The translations under genes were made by a program, and so were the position numbers. Shown here piece after piece: positions 6,370 through 15,402 of a DNA stretch of 64,000 nt. The notes under the pieces were generated by a model. It searched no databases and had not been told where the DNA came from. It saw only the letters and a program-made list of their open reading frames with translations. This DNA is from an uncultured Collinsella sp. GTDB lineage: Bacteria > Actinomycetota > Coriobacteriia > Coriobacteriales > Coriobacteriaceae. Position 1 is the first letter of the stretch. Each line of letters starts with the position of its first letter. Location: positions 62,001 to 126,000 of the forward strand of contig USQQ01000002.1 in assembly GCA_900556875.1 (NCBI GenBank). The letters run 5' to 3'.

Positions 6370-8868
6370 ATGACCGAACACCACGCCATCAGCCGTCGAG
6401 CATTCACGTTGGGCCTAGGACTCGCAGCATTGTCGCCATTTGCAAGCCTGCCCGAAACCGCGGGATTGGGCCTTCCCGTGCGCGCGGCATTTGCAGAAGA
6501 CGCTGCCACAGCGTCAGTCAGCCTCGACAATTTCGTCATTCGCCTTCGCCCCGCGGGCTATTTTCGCACCGCGAGCGTCAACCAAGACGGCAACGTTCGC
6601 GGCAACGTCTGCCACCTGTTTAACGACGGCACGTCCAGCAAGCTCATCCTTGAGAACGTAACGACCAAGAATGACGATACAAACTGGTATGCTATCCGCA
6701 CCTTGCTCAATTTCGAAGAGCATAAAAAGACGGGCTACAGCATTTGGTCGGTCGACGACGACTCTGACAAAGATGGAAAGGTCATCCACGTATGGGGCGG
6801 CGAGTATGACAACAAGCCCAGCCGCGCTTTTGCGTTCGAGCGTCAATCAAACGGAACCTATATCATCCGAGACCGCACGGTCGAGAAAGAAACCGAGAAA
6901 AAAGACATTAAGTACCTGGCAATAGAATCGAACGGCGAAGACCAGGACAACAATAAGATCTGCCATAAGAGTAAGAGCATTCCGTGGGAGCTCGAACTTA
7001 TCGGTTACGACATGAAAAAGAACGATGCCACGGTTAGCAGCCTCGACTGGATCACGTACAGCAGCTACGTCGATGGGCCATGTTGGATGAAATACGTCGA
7101 CGACGACAAGTTCCTCGACGAGCTGTGCATCCCGGGTACGCACGATTCGGGCACCTGCAGCGTGGACAACGACACTGAGCCCCAATCCTCGCAAGTAAAA
7201 TGCCAGCAGGATTACATTCCCACGCAGTTGCTCGAAGGCATTCGCTATTTTGATATCCGGCTCGGAAAGGGCGACGACCCCGGTATCGACCACGGGGATT
7301 ACTACCTGCTCAAAAAAGACGCGTACTTTATGCATCTTTCCGATGTCATAGGCTACTTCAAAACGTTTTTGAACGAAAACCCGACAGAAGCGCTCATCAT
7401 GCTCGCATCGCGCGGCAACGACGAGGCTACCGACGAAAGTGTTACGACGGCTTTCGCCAAGGTTTTGGACGACAACCCCAAACTGTTCTATACGTCGAGC
7501 CGAATCCCCACGCTACACGAGGTGCGCGGAAAGATCGTTCTGCTGCGTCGATTTAGGCTCGCCGGCAACAGTGTAAGCGGCCACACGTGGGGCCTCGACC
7601 TTACCGAATGGGATGACAAGATCAAGGCTCACTCCGACAGCGCCACTATGTGTCTCGTCCAAGACGCGCGGGGCTTTGAAGCCGCGGGGGAAACAGGCGA
7701 CAAAGAGCCCTATTGCACCAAGGTATACGCCCAGGACAAGTACGAACTCACGGGAACCGACAAGCTCAGCTGGGTCGATAATGCGCTGAAGGAAACGACC
7801 GGGCGCACGCGCAACAAGGTGGACGTCGTGGACGATGACGGGGCCAAGGTGCAAGTCCAGGAGCGTTGCTGGTCTATCAACTACACCAGCTGCACGGGCT
7901 TGTCGCACGGAGGCAATCCTTTTACCTCGGCACGAGTAGTCAACGAGCATCTGTATAAGAGCCCGTACATCAATCCCAGCGGCACCGAGGATACAAAGTC
8001 AGATTACCTCAAACACATTGGCATCATCGCATCCGACTTTGTTGATGCGGCGCTGGCCCGGAGCATCTACCAGCGCAATTACGATACGGAGCACAAGCAG
8101 ACGGCTTCGTACTATCTCCCGTACTATCTCCCGACCCGCATGCGCATGACGTACGGCGACTCGCTGAGCGATGCCTCATTCCAGGATGGCAAGACCGTTG
8201 GCGAGGGTCATTTCCGCCTTGCTGACAGCAGCAACGCGCTCAACGCGACAGCTTCGGGCCATGCGTTTGCCATTGAATACGTGGATGTCGACGCCCTGGG
8301 CAACGAGACCGTTACGGGGCTGCAGGGCTCTGTGCCCATCGATATCGATCCACGCGCGCTGACGCCCCATTTTGAGGGACTCGAAGGCCTTAAGGCCGGC
8401 GAAGACGTGCGCGCCAAGATTGCGGCATCACTCGAGGGCAAGCTCGAAACCGATGCCTGCACGGCCCAGCTCGAGTTTGTGCACGACGCGGACGGCGCTC
8501 CGGGCACGGCAATGGCCGAGGGCGAAACATTTGCCGCAGGAACGTACTGGGTGCGCGTGAACGGTCTCTTGGGCGACGCGGCGCAGAACTACACGCTCGC
8601 CAGCGACGGAGCCGCAAGCTTTACCGTAGCGGCCTCGGGCAGTGCGGGCGGCACCGGCAGCGACACGGGTTCCAACGCAGGCGGCGCCGACAAGAACGGC
8701 AAGAGCAACAAGAGAGACCAGGGCAAGAGCTCGGGCGAAAAGCTCGCCAACACGGGCGACGGCTCTGGCGTTGCCGCCGGGCTCGCTGCCGCCGCCGTGG
8801 CGACAACGGTCGCAGGTGCAGCAATGCTTACCAGTGACCGCGACAATACCGAGGACGTTAACGAATAG
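6370..8868 (+). CDS. Secreted PI-PLC X-domain protein with LANTG cell-wall sorting signal
   Basis: An 832-residue secreted protein. The N-terminus carries a twin-arginine-like signal, SRRAFTLGLGLAALSPFA. Residues about 45-220 look like a beta-rich, ricin-type carbohydrate-binding region (tentative). The catalytic domain follows with 'CIPGTHDSGT' near 255 (first catalytic His), 'GIRYFDIRLGKGD' (metal/substrate Asp-Arg) and the second histidine region 'HGDYY'. This matches bacterial phosphatidylinositol-specific phospholipase C. A C-terminal Gly/Ser/Asn-rich linker leads to LANTGD near 791 and a hydrophobic segment, a noncanonical LPxTG-type sortase signal, but the tail is acidic rather than basic. 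GGAGG precedes the ATG at 6370. Probable roles are hydrolysis of phosphoinositides or GPI anchors on host material; this is inferred. Confidence 0.85.
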   Translation: MTEHHAISRRAFTLGLGLAALSPFASLPETAGLGLPVRAAFAEDAATASVSLDNFVIRLRPAGYFRTASVNQDGNVRGNVCHLFNDGTSSKLILENVTTKNDDTNWYAIRTLLNFEEHKKTGYSIWSVDDDSDKDGKVIHVWGGEYDNKPSRAFAFERQSNGTYIIRDRTVEKETEKKDIKYLAIESNGEDQDNNKICHKSKSIPWELELIGYDMKKNDATVSSLDWITYSSYVDGPCWMKYVDDDKFLDELCIPGTHDSGTCSVDNDTEPQSSQVKCQQDYIPTQLLEGIRYFDIRLGKGDDPGIDHGDYYLLKKDAYFMHLSDVIGYFKTFLNENPTEALIMLASRGNDEATDESVTTAFAKVLDDNPKLFYTSSRIPTLHEVRGKIVLLRRFRLAGNSVSGHTWGLDLTEWDDKIKAHSDSATMCLVQDARGFEAAGETGDKEPYCTKVYAQDKYELTGTDKLSWVDNALKETTGRTRNKVDVVDDDGAKVQVQERCWSINYTSCTGLSHGGNPFTSARVVNEHLYKSPYINPSGTEDTKSDYLKHIGIIASDFVDAALARSIYQRNYDTEHKQTASYYLPYYLPTRMRMTYGDSLSDASFQDGKTVGEGHFRLADSSNALNATASGHAFAIEYVDVDALGNETVTGLQGSVPIDIDPRALTPHFEGLEGLKAGEDVRAKIAASLEGKLETDACTAQLEFVHDADGAPGTAMAEGETFAAGTYWVRVNGLLGDAAQNYTLASDGAASFTVAASGSAGGTGSDTGSNAGGADKNGKSNKRDQGKSSGEKLANTGDGSGVAAGLAAAAVATTVAGAAMLTSDRDNTEDVNE

Positions 8869-8899
8869 GCAAGCCAGTCTTTTGGGCGCATTAACTCAA

Positions 8900-8935
8900 T
8901 CGGGGCGCAGAATACCGTTCTGCGCCCCGATTTTT
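8900..8935. terminator. Strong terminator after the PI-PLC gene
   Basis: A 13-bp perfect stem, TCGGGGCGCAGAA with its complement, around a 5-base loop, then T5. It ends the rightward PI-PLC transcript. The preceding bases are not A-rich enough to be sure that it also serves the convergent small gene. Confidence 0.9.
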
Positions 8936-8960
8936 ACCTTGGCCCGAACGCCGCTATCGG

Positions 8961-9230
8961 CTACATCACCATGTTCAGAGCTTTCACAAATTCCTGGGCC
9001 TTCGCACGGCTACTCAGGCTAAAGACGCAAGCGGTTAACAGTCGATTGCGCAGAAAAACATCGCGGCCTTTGATTCTATTGACGCCCGTAATGTCCTTAA
9101 GATAGACAATCTCGGTGTGCTTGCCGCCAAAAGTGCCCTTCTTAAGCACCTCAATGCGGTTAGGGTAGATCTTGACGTCTTTAAACCTACCCGAACCTTT
9201 GTCCTGGAATAGCAGCGTGTTGTTGTCCAT
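8961..9230 (-). CDS. Small PH-domain-like protein (89 aa)
   Basis: A compact, beta-rich protein ('LLFQDKGSGRFKDVKIYPNR', 'GTFGGKHTEIVYLKDITGV') ending in a helix 'KAQEFVKALN'. This pattern matches small bacterial pleckstrin-homology-like domains (bPH type), whose roles are mostly unknown. No signal peptide or membrane segment is present. The ATG at 9230 has GGGAG 8 bases upstream and is preferred over a GTG 15 codons earlier. The gene faces the PI-PLC gene and is not in an operon. Confidence 0.6.
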   Translation of the reverse strand: MDNNTLLFQDKGSGRFKDVKIYPNRIEVLKKGTFGGKHTEIVYLKDITGVNRIKGRDVFLRNRLLTACVFSLSSRAKAQEFVKALNMVM

Positions 9231-9398
9231 ACGCGTCACTCCCGTGGGGTTCGCTAAAACTGTCTCTATTGCCACATTTTAGTCACCGCAAGGCTCCCAT
9301 GCGAAGGTGCCAGACAGCACAGCAATTCGTGTCCGCGCGAGGCTTTAAACTAGATGCGATATAGATGCATTCCACAAGAGGAAAGTGGGGCGACAGTG

Positions 9399-10448
9399 AT
9401 GGGCGAACTGGTAAACCGCGGGGAATCGACAATCGTGCCAGAAGTTTTTTACAAGCAGGTTTCCTCGATCCTCAACGCCGCTCGCGACAAGGCCTATACC
9501 GCCGTTAACTTTGCGATGGTTGAGGCATATTGGGAGATCGGCAAGAGTATTGTTGATGAGCAGGGCGGAGAGGAGCGCGCCAAGTATGGAGAGGCGCTGC
9601 TCAAGGCCCTCGCAATCAGACTTACCAAAGATTTTGGTAAAGGTTTTGAAGCAAGAGAGCTGCGTAAAATGCGTCAGTTCCATCTTGCATTTCCAATTCG
9701 GGACTCACTGCGTCCCGAATTGAGTTGGACACATTACCGCAGGTTAATACGCATTCCTGACCCCGAAACTCGAACATGGTACATGAACGAATGCGCCGAT
9801 TCTCGCTGGAGCACGCGTCAGCTCGAACGCCAGATCAACACCATGTTCCGAGAGCGCCTACTTGCCAGCAAGGACAAGGAGGTCGTCACCCAGGAAATCC
9901 AAAAGAGCACCCCGGCTCATCGCCCCGAGGATATCATCCGCGACCCATATGTGCTGGAGTTTTTAGGTTTCTCGGACGATACTGCGTTTCGCGAGAGCGA
10001 TCTAGAGCAGGCGCTCATCACACATCTTCAGAAGTTCCTGCTGGAGCTTGGCCGTGGCTTCGCTTTCGAGGCGCGCCAAAAGCGCATCACCTTTGATGGG
10101 CGCCATTTCTATATTGACCTTGTTTTTTACAACTATCTGATGCGCTGCTTCGTGCTCATCGACCTTAAGACCGATGACCTTACGCATCAGGACCTGGGCC
10201 AGATGCAAATGTATGTGAACTACTACACGCGTGAGCTCATGAACGAAGGCGACAATCCGCCCATAGGCATCGTGCTCTGCGCGGACAAAAGCGATTCGAT
10301 CGTCGAGTATACGCTGCCCGAAGACAACGACCAAGTGTTTGCCGCCAAATACCTGCCGTATCTTCCAAGCAAGGAAGAGCTGGCGCGCGAGCTGAGTGCC
10401 GAGTACCGCGCCATCAACGAAGCGACTAATGGCGAAGCGCAAGGGTAG
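9399..10448 (+). CDS. YhcG-type DUF1016 protein with PDDEXK nuclease domain
   Basis: A 349-residue protein with an N-terminal DUF1016/YhcG_N helical domain ('VNFAMVEAYWEIGKSIVDEQ', 'FGKGFEARELRKMRQFH') and a C-terminal PD-(D/E)XK nuclease fold ('HFYIDLVFYN', then 'FVLIDLKTDDL', giving the D...D-x-K motif). YhcG-like proteins are often found beside restriction or other defence genes, and their substrate is not established. A start at the ATG at 9399 (or GTG at 9396) is chosen over an ATG 15 codons upstream because GTGGGG precedes it. The gene lies at the head of a rightward accessory cluster with an ADP-ribosylglycohydrolase. Confidence 0.85.
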   Translation: MGELVNRGESTIVPEVFYKQVSSILNAARDKAYTAVNFAMVEAYWEIGKSIVDEQGGEERAKYGEALLKALAIRLTKDFGKGFEARELRKMRQFHLAFPIRDSLRPELSWTHYRRLIRIPDPETRTWYMNECADSRWSTRQLERQINTMFRERLLASKDKEVVTQEIQKSTPAHRPEDIIRDPYVLEFLGFSDDTAFRESDLEQALITHLQKFLLELGRGFAFEARQKRITFDGRHFYIDLVFYNYLMRCFVLIDLKTDDLTHQDLGQMQMYVNYYTRELMNEGDNPPIGIVLCADKSDSIVEYTLPEDNDQVFAAKYLPYLPSKEELARELSAEYRAINEATNGEAQG

Positions 10449-10511
10449 CAGCACGTTGCGACCGATACCCCCGACGGAGTTTCATATCCCCCGACATAAG
10501 AGGAGCGCTCC

Positions 10512-11300
10512 ATGACAGGCAGACCGAAAACAACACTGCGCGACTGCATCTATGGGCTTGCCGTCGGCGACGCGCTGGGTGTTCCCTACGAGTTCAGGCC
10601 CCGCGGCACGTTCGAATGCGCGGACATGATCGGCTACGGCACGCATGGGCAGCCCGCCGGCACCTGGAGCGACGACACATCTATGACGCTTGCTACCTGC
10701 GACTCGATTAGGGAGCTCGGGCATATCGACACCGCGGACATGAGCGACAAGTTTGTGAGCTGGATTGCCCGTGGCGAGTATACGGTCGACGGCGTTTTCG
10801 ATTACGGCGGTACGACCGCTCGCGCCCTGCGCACCGGCAAAGGAGGCTCCGGCGAGCGCGACAACGGCAACGGCTCGCTCATGCGCATCGCGCCCCTGGC
10901 GTTCACCGATGCGACAGACGAAGAGATCAGCGAGGTCTCCGCGATTACGCATGCCCACAGAACGTCAACCGACGCATGTATCATATTTGTCGAGCTGATA
11001 AGAGACGTGATGAACGACGTGCTCCCCTCGTGGGCGCTTCACCTGAAAGGCGCGCCCGAGCACGAAATCAGGTCTGGCGGCTTCGTGCTTGACACGCTTA
11101 AGGCTGCCACCTGGTGCTTTGTGAACACCAACAGCTACGATGAATGCGTGCTTGCCGCCGTCAACCTAGGCGACGACGCCGACACCACCGCAGCCGTCGC
11201 CGGCGCCCTCGCCGGCACGGTATACGGTATCGAGGCCATCCCGCAGGAGTGGGTCGACACCCTGCGCGGTAAAGAGTTGATTGAGAGCTGCCTGTTTTAG
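10512..11300 (+). CDS. ADP-ribosylglycohydrolase family protein
   Basis: A 262-residue helical protein of the DraG/ARH family, which removes ADP-ribose from proteins, nucleic acids or small molecules using two Mg ions. Metal-ligand motifs are intact: 'GDALG' near residue 18, 'WSDDTSMT' near 55 (DDT), and 'GDDADTTAAVAGALAG' near 220. AGGAG precedes the start. The gene sits between a YhcG nuclease and a small unknown gene, all rightward with short gaps. That setting could reflect protection from an ADP-ribosyltransferase toxin, but no such toxin is visible in the window. Confidence 0.9.
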   Translation: MTGRPKTTLRDCIYGLAVGDALGVPYEFRPRGTFECADMIGYGTHGQPAGTWSDDTSMTLATCDSIRELGHIDTADMSDKFVSWIARGEYTVDGVFDYGGTTARALRTGKGGSGERDNGNGSLMRIAPLAFTDATDEEISEVSAITHAHRTSTDACIIFVELIRDVMNDVLPSWALHLKGAPEHEIRSGGFVLDTLKAATWCFVNTNSYDECVLAAVNLGDDADTTAAVAGALAGTVYGIEAIPQEWVDTLRGKELIESCLF

Positions 11301-11332
11301 GGCGCCATTCAAGAAATAAGGCAGGAGGCATC

Positions 11333-11554
11333 ATGGAGAGGAAGGTCGCAAATATAGACGAGTTCCAAGTGGACGAAAACGGGATTCCGCTATTTCCAGT
11401 AGGACTGAAGGAAGAAGCCAGCCTCTATATCCTCCCCGACGGGCGTTACCTCCCCTGCGGGGTCTACAGGACCGCGGACGGCGGTTCGATCATTTATGAG
11501 CCATCCGAACTAAGCTTCTTCGGGCAGATGCTTGCTCAATTCAAAGAGAACTAG
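11333..11554 (+). CDS. Small hypothetical protein (73 aa)
   Basis: A 73-residue acidic protein without signal peptide or membrane segment, with the repeated style 'DENGIPLFPVG', 'PDGRYLPCGVYRTADGG'. AGGAGG lies close before the ATG. It is 32 bases behind the ADP-ribosylglycohydrolase gene in the same direction, so it is likely co-transcribed. I do not recognise a family. Confidence 0.65.
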   Translation: MERKVANIDEFQVDENGIPLFPVGLKEEASLYILPDGRYLPCGVYRTADGGSIIYEPSELSFFGQMLAQFKEN

Positions 11555-11697
11555 AGGCTTGATTGCCCGTTAGATCGACACTGCTCCAAGCCATGGGGCG
11601 GGTAGGATGTCTCCCGCCGCGGCCTGTGAGGTAGAATTACGACTGCCGCGGAATCCGCCTGCGGGCAACGCTCCGATCTCCGATTGGGGTGAAGCCT

Positions 11698-11790
11698 ATG
11701 AACTTGTTTCTTGAAATCCTGCGCCTCTCGATGTATGTAACCGGCATCGTCCGGAACCTCTACTCGATCTGGCGGGAATATAAGCAGTAA
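11698..11790 (+). CDS. Candidate microprotein (30 aa)
   Basis: ATG at 11698 opens a 30-codon frame beginning MNLFLEILRLSMYVTGIV and ending in the charged tail YSIWREYKQ before TAA. GGGGTGA sits about 6 bases upstream. A hydrophobic helix with a short basic/charged tail, followed within 25 bases by a strong hairpin, is the layout of small membrane peptides and type I toxins. No antisense RNA can be shown from the sequence. The frame could also be chance. Confidence 0.35.
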   Translation: MNLFLEILRLSMYVTGIVRNLYSIWREYKQ

Positions 11791-11812
11791 CGGATAGCGA
11801 AGGGAGTCATGC

Positions 11813-11838
11813 AAAGGGCCGGTCGCACCCGGCCCTTT
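11813..11838 (+). terminator. Hairpin, possible terminator
   Basis: A perfect 10-bp stem AAAGGGCCGG / CCGGCCCTTT around a 6-base loop, directly after the 30-codon frame. No T-tract follows, so termination is uncertain. Confidence 0.5.
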
Positions 11839-12067
11839 AGACGATAGTACCTGCGTTGCCCGCGCTTCCAAAGTTGACCGACTGAGGAGCGGGTTCCGCG
11901 GCACATCCTGATTTTACCCAGTGGCAAGGCTCTTTTGCAGCCGTTCCACCGTTTATTTACATCCGCCAATCAAGACGAGGCTACTACGCACCTTTATTAC
12001 ACACGATGTTTTCAGCCTGGTATAAACAAGTTCAATAATAGAATGCAAATCCAACCATCGTGTCTGA

Positions 12068-12536
12068 TTACGAAAGGATTTTTGCCTTTTCTGCAGCAAA
12101 CTCTTCCTCGGTAAGTACTCCACTCTCACGCAGTGCTGCAAGCCTCTCAAGCCTTGCAACTACATCAACCACTATCCGCCAGCGTCTCAATAGTCTGTGA
12201 AACCTGCGGATACCGCTCGAGCTCCTTCGATAGGGCATCGACTATCTTGGCAATATTCTTTGCATTTTTGCCCCCGTTTAATACGTTTGCCCTGACCTTA
12301 GATGACGACTTGACAGTAACGCCAGATCCGCCTTCAACTGGAACAACCGAAATACTGATATTTTCGCCCCAAGACCAAAGGCTCATACCAATCTCGGCTG
12401 CAACTGTTCTTGTTGTGGGCGATGCACTATCAACTTTTACTTTAGGCAGCTTTTCCATAGCTGCCTTCAAGGCATTAAACGTGTCGTCAGGAGAATACAG
12501 TACCTGAAGCTGAAGCTGCTGATCCGCAAAACCCAT
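12068..12536 (-). pseudogene. SHOCT-domain protein gene split by a frameshift
   Basis: Read leftward from the ATG at 12536 (GGAGG 7 bases upstream), 123 residues of an alpha/beta domain ('VLYSPDDTFNALKAAMEKLP', 'ISISVVPVEGGSGVTVKSSS') end at a TGA at 12165-12167. The +1 frame continues directly with 'DVVARLERLAALRESGVL' and 'TEEEFAAEKAKIL', a classic C-terminal SHOCT helix pair, up to a TAA at 12068-12070. SHOCT domains normally close such proteins, so the gene looks broken by a single-base indel near 12165. Alternatives are a sequencing error, or a GTG-initiated second cistron overlapping the stop. Function is unknown. Confidence 0.65.
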
Positions 12537-12652
12537 AATCTGGCCTCCGCTTCTTACAAGATTAAGGCTATCGGCAATGGTAGCACGTTCCCAGCAGTCT
12601 TAAGTTCGTCTCATGACCTTGCGATGCAGCCCGACGCCCCGGCACCACTCCC

Positions 12653-13990
12653 CTACTTACCAAAAATCGCAGCGAACAATCCCTTGCGTTTGGGCTTTTC
12701 TTCTCGGTAGGAACCCTCAGCTGCCGCTGCAACCTGGCGCGGTTGCTCGCCACCTCCACGGCGCACGATCTGGTATAGGAAGGGCGATTTAACGTATTTG
12801 ACCTCGATGGGCGTGGCATGCACGGTACTTTCGCCGGACAGATGCAGACTCGGATTGAGCGACGCCACCACATGCGTCTCGCGCTTGTCGCTAAACACCA
12901 CCGCGGCTGCACGACCCGTCTGGCCGTTTACGGCAATGCGCACCTGCTCGCCATCGCGGCCATCCGTCGCCGGCCGATCGACAAAGTAGACCGGCACCAT
13001 CACCAGGCCGTCCTTATGCTTGCGGGCCTTGCGCGCCCAGGTTCGGATGCTCTTTTTATTGAGCCCCAGTACGGCCTCGGCATCGTTGCCCGCAACGTCG
13101 AGCGCCAGCTTATCAATGACCACCTGGTCCTTGGTAGACGCATCGACGGAGACAACGCGGAAGTCGCCCTCCTGCATGGCAGGATCGAACGGGCCCACCT
13201 TGGCAAAGTCCCACGGCTCCAAAATGCCCATAAGGCGAACGTCCAGGTAGTTTGCCCTGGGGTATGCCCAGTCGAGCACCTCGTAGTACACCAAGGTCTC
13301 CTTGCTCAGGCCCTTTCCCGGGAAGGACGCCATCATGCGCAGGTCCGCCAGCGCCATGGGGAAATAGAAGAGCATCATGTCGTTTTGAATCGCGTCTTCC
13401 ACGTCGTGCCCGGCAAAGGCATCAGGGTACTGGCGCACCAGCTGCAGCGCGTTGGCACGTGCCTGCTGCGGCGAGATTTCGCAGGGAATACCCTGCTCAG
13501 GTACATACTCCGCACCCACGCCCATGGTCAGACGTTTGCTAAACGTACCGGACTTGAGCAGGTCGGCAATGCCGATCTTGTTGCCGCAGGACGGGCACTC
13601 AAACACACGCTGCGTTGACTCGCCCTCAAAGGACGCACCGCAGAAGGGGCAGGGAATGCTCACGTGCGTGGCTTCTTGGAACTCCTGAGCCGTGCCGCGG
13701 TCCTCCCACAGCAGATGCTCCAGAACCGACTGATTGCGCCAGTGCTCATTAAAGAAATACCAGTCGGGGTCCACCGGGCGCTCGAGCTGCGACACATGCG
13801 TGAGCTTAAGCAGCCCATCGACAACCGTCAGTGGCGTATGGCGAATGCCCAGGGCGCTCTTGGGCTCCCCCGCATCGGCCTGCCACGGAACGACCGTGCC
13901 GCAATAGGCGCACTCAAAGCTGCGTTTAGCCTGGTGTGAGTACATAGGGCCGCCGCAGTTTTGGCATTTAATGGCAAACATCTCGTCCAT
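12653..13990 (-). CDS. Zinc-ribbon protein of unknown function (445 aa)
   Basis: Two zinc ribbons are visible near the N-terminus. The first has CQNCGG...CAYCG at about residues 9-31 and the second CPFCGA...CPSCGN at about 114-137, four CxxC knuckles in all. A large alpha/beta region without known motifs follows, ending in a basic tail (KPKRKGLFAAIFGK). There is no signal peptide or obvious membrane segment. Similar 'TFIIB-type zinc ribbon' proteins are frequent in Actinobacteria and uncharacterised. AAGGAGG precedes the ATG. The frameshifted SHOCT gene lies downstream in the same direction. Confidence 0.7.
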   Translation of the reverse strand: MDEMFAIKCQNCGGPMYSHQAKRSFECAYCGTVVPWQADAGEPKSALGIRHTPLTVVDGLLKLTHVSQLERPVDPDWYFFNEHWRNQSVLEHLLWEDRGTAQEFQEATHVSIPCPFCGASFEGESTQRVFECPSCGNKIGIADLLKSGTFSKRLTMGVGAEYVPEQGIPCEISPQQARANALQLVRQYPDAFAGHDVEDAIQNDMMLFYFPMALADLRMMASFPGKGLSKETLVYYEVLDWAYPRANYLDVRLMGILEPWDFAKVGPFDPAMQEGDFRVVSVDASTKDQVVIDKLALDVAGNDAEAVLGLNKKSIRTWARKARKHKDGLVMVPVYFVDRPATDGRDGEQVRIAVNGQTGRAAAVVFSDKRETHVVASLNPSLHLSGESTVHATPIEVKYVKSPFLYQIVRRGGGEQPRQVAAAAEGSYREEKPKRKGLFAAIFGK

Positions 13991-14208
13991 GAATACGTCC
14001 TCCTTTGCACTGGGGCTGTCGACATTAAGTATGTCGGGCAGGTAAGCACGTGCCCATACCCATGTGGCCCAAAATCGAGCACCCAGGCAGACGAGAAGGC
14101 TCGCTCGTTAGCACCGGCAGACTATTGCTGCATTTTCTGAGCATCGGTGCACGGCGCCCCCGCGCGAGCTACACTATCCCCTTAAACATGATTGTGAGGA
14201 CGACCGCT

Positions 14209-15390
14209 ATGCTATTTGTAAATCGGCTGGTACATACGCTTGTTCCCGGCAGCGAGGGCGAGCCGGTCGATACCTCCCGCCGCACCAACGCGGGCTTCGC
14301 CGCAAGCCTCATCTGCATTGGCCTCAACATCACCTTGTGCCTGGCCAAGGGCATCGCGGGCCTGCTCGCTGGCTCCGTCTCCCTCATCGCCGACGCTTTC
14401 AACAACCTCTCCGATGCCTCGAGCAACATCGTGAGCCTGCTCGGGTTCCGCCTCGCCAGCCGCCCGGCAGACGAAGGCCACCCCTATGGCCACGGCCGCT
14501 ACGAGTACCTCGCCGGCTTGTTTGTCGCCGTCCTGGTTTGCGCCGTCGGCATCAACCTGATCCTCGAGTCGGTCACCAAGATCATCAAGCCTTCCCCCAC
14601 CGCTTACACGCTCGTTTCCCTTGCGGCACTGGCTACATCCATGCTCGTTAAGCTCTGGATGGCCGCATTCAACCGCACGTTGGGCGACCGCATCGACTCG
14701 GAGACGCTCATCGCCACAGCACAGGACTCCAAAAACGACGTCATCACCTCGGGCTCGGTCCTGGTGGCGGCGCTTATTTCGCAGACGACCGGCTTTGACC
14801 TCGATGGCTGGGCAGGCCTGGGTGTGGGCATCTTCATCTGCATCAGCGGCCTGGGCCTGGTGCGCGACGCCATCAGCCCGCTGTTAGGACAAGCGCCCGA
14901 CCCCAAGCTCGTCCAGGAAATCCGCGACAGGATTATGTCGTACCCCCAGGTCTTGGGCACACACGACCTCATGGTGCACGACTACGGCCCCGGTCGTCAG
15001 TTTGCCAGCGCCCACGTGGAGATGCCCGGCGAGGGCGACGCATTTGAGCACCACGAGATTTTGGACACCATCGAGCACGATATCAAACGGCAGATGGGCA
15101 TTGGCATCACGCTGCACTGCGACCCCATCGCCACCACCGGCGACGACCTACGCGGCTGGGTCAAGCGCGGCATCATGCAGATCGACCCCGCACTCTCCAT
15201 CCACGACCTGCACGAGCACGACGGGTTCGTTTCGTTTGACCTGGTGCGTCCCGACGGCTTTGATATATCCGACGAGGAGCTGCTGGAGCTCGTCACGCGC
15301 ATCGTGCACGAGCGCCGGCCCAACGTCTCGTGCGTCGTCACATTTGATTCGGGCTTCAGCTCGCCCGAGCGTCCGGCCGAGCAGCTGTAG
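14209..15390 (+). CDS. Cation diffusion facilitator (CDF) metal transporter
   Basis: A 393-residue CDF exporter (zinc, manganese, iron or similar divalent ions, exchanged for protons). The membrane domain carries the paired metal-site motifs 'LIADAFNNLSDASSN' in the second helix and 'ATAQDSKNDVITSG' in the fifth, plus 'DEGHPYGHGRYEYLAG'. The C-terminal cytoplasmic domain has 'HDLMVHDYGPGRQFASAHVEMP', typical of the dimeric regulatory domain. It extends further than usual with a second similar unit around 'HDLHEHDGFVSFDLVRPDG'. GAGG precedes the ATG at 14209; earlier in-frame ATGs lack a ribosome site. Confidence 0.88.
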   Translation: MLFVNRLVHTLVPGSEGEPVDTSRRTNAGFAASLICIGLNITLCLAKGIAGLLAGSVSLIADAFNNLSDASSNIVSLLGFRLASRPADEGHPYGHGRYEYLAGLFVAVLVCAVGINLILESVTKIIKPSPTAYTLVSLAALATSMLVKLWMAAFNRTLGDRIDSETLIATAQDSKNDVITSGSVLVAALISQTTGFDLDGWAGLGVGIFICISGLGLVRDAISPLLGQAPDPKLVQEIRDRIMSYPQVLGTHDLMVHDYGPGRQFASAHVEMPGEGDAFEHHEILDTIEHDIKRQMGIGITLHCDPIATTGDDLRGWVKRGIMQIDPALSIHDLHEHDGFVSFDLVRPDGFDISDEELLELVTRIVHERRPNVSCVVTFDSGFSSPERPAEQL

Positions 15391-15402
15391 CCCGCTTAAC
15401 AG

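Larger units (their letters stand above)
11555..12067. other. Largely non-coding region with one microprotein candidate
   Basis: About 500 bases between the 73-residue gene and the broken SHOCT gene. It contains the 30-codon reading frame and hairpin annotated separately. Otherwise it shows only short, poorly supported frames on both strands. The right part (from about 11,940) is more AT-rich than its surroundings. Confidence 0.4.

Noticed and set aside
11551..11904. Leftward frames after the 73-residue gene
   Set aside because: Arg/Pro-rich, no ribosome site, and they cross the hairpin at 11,813.
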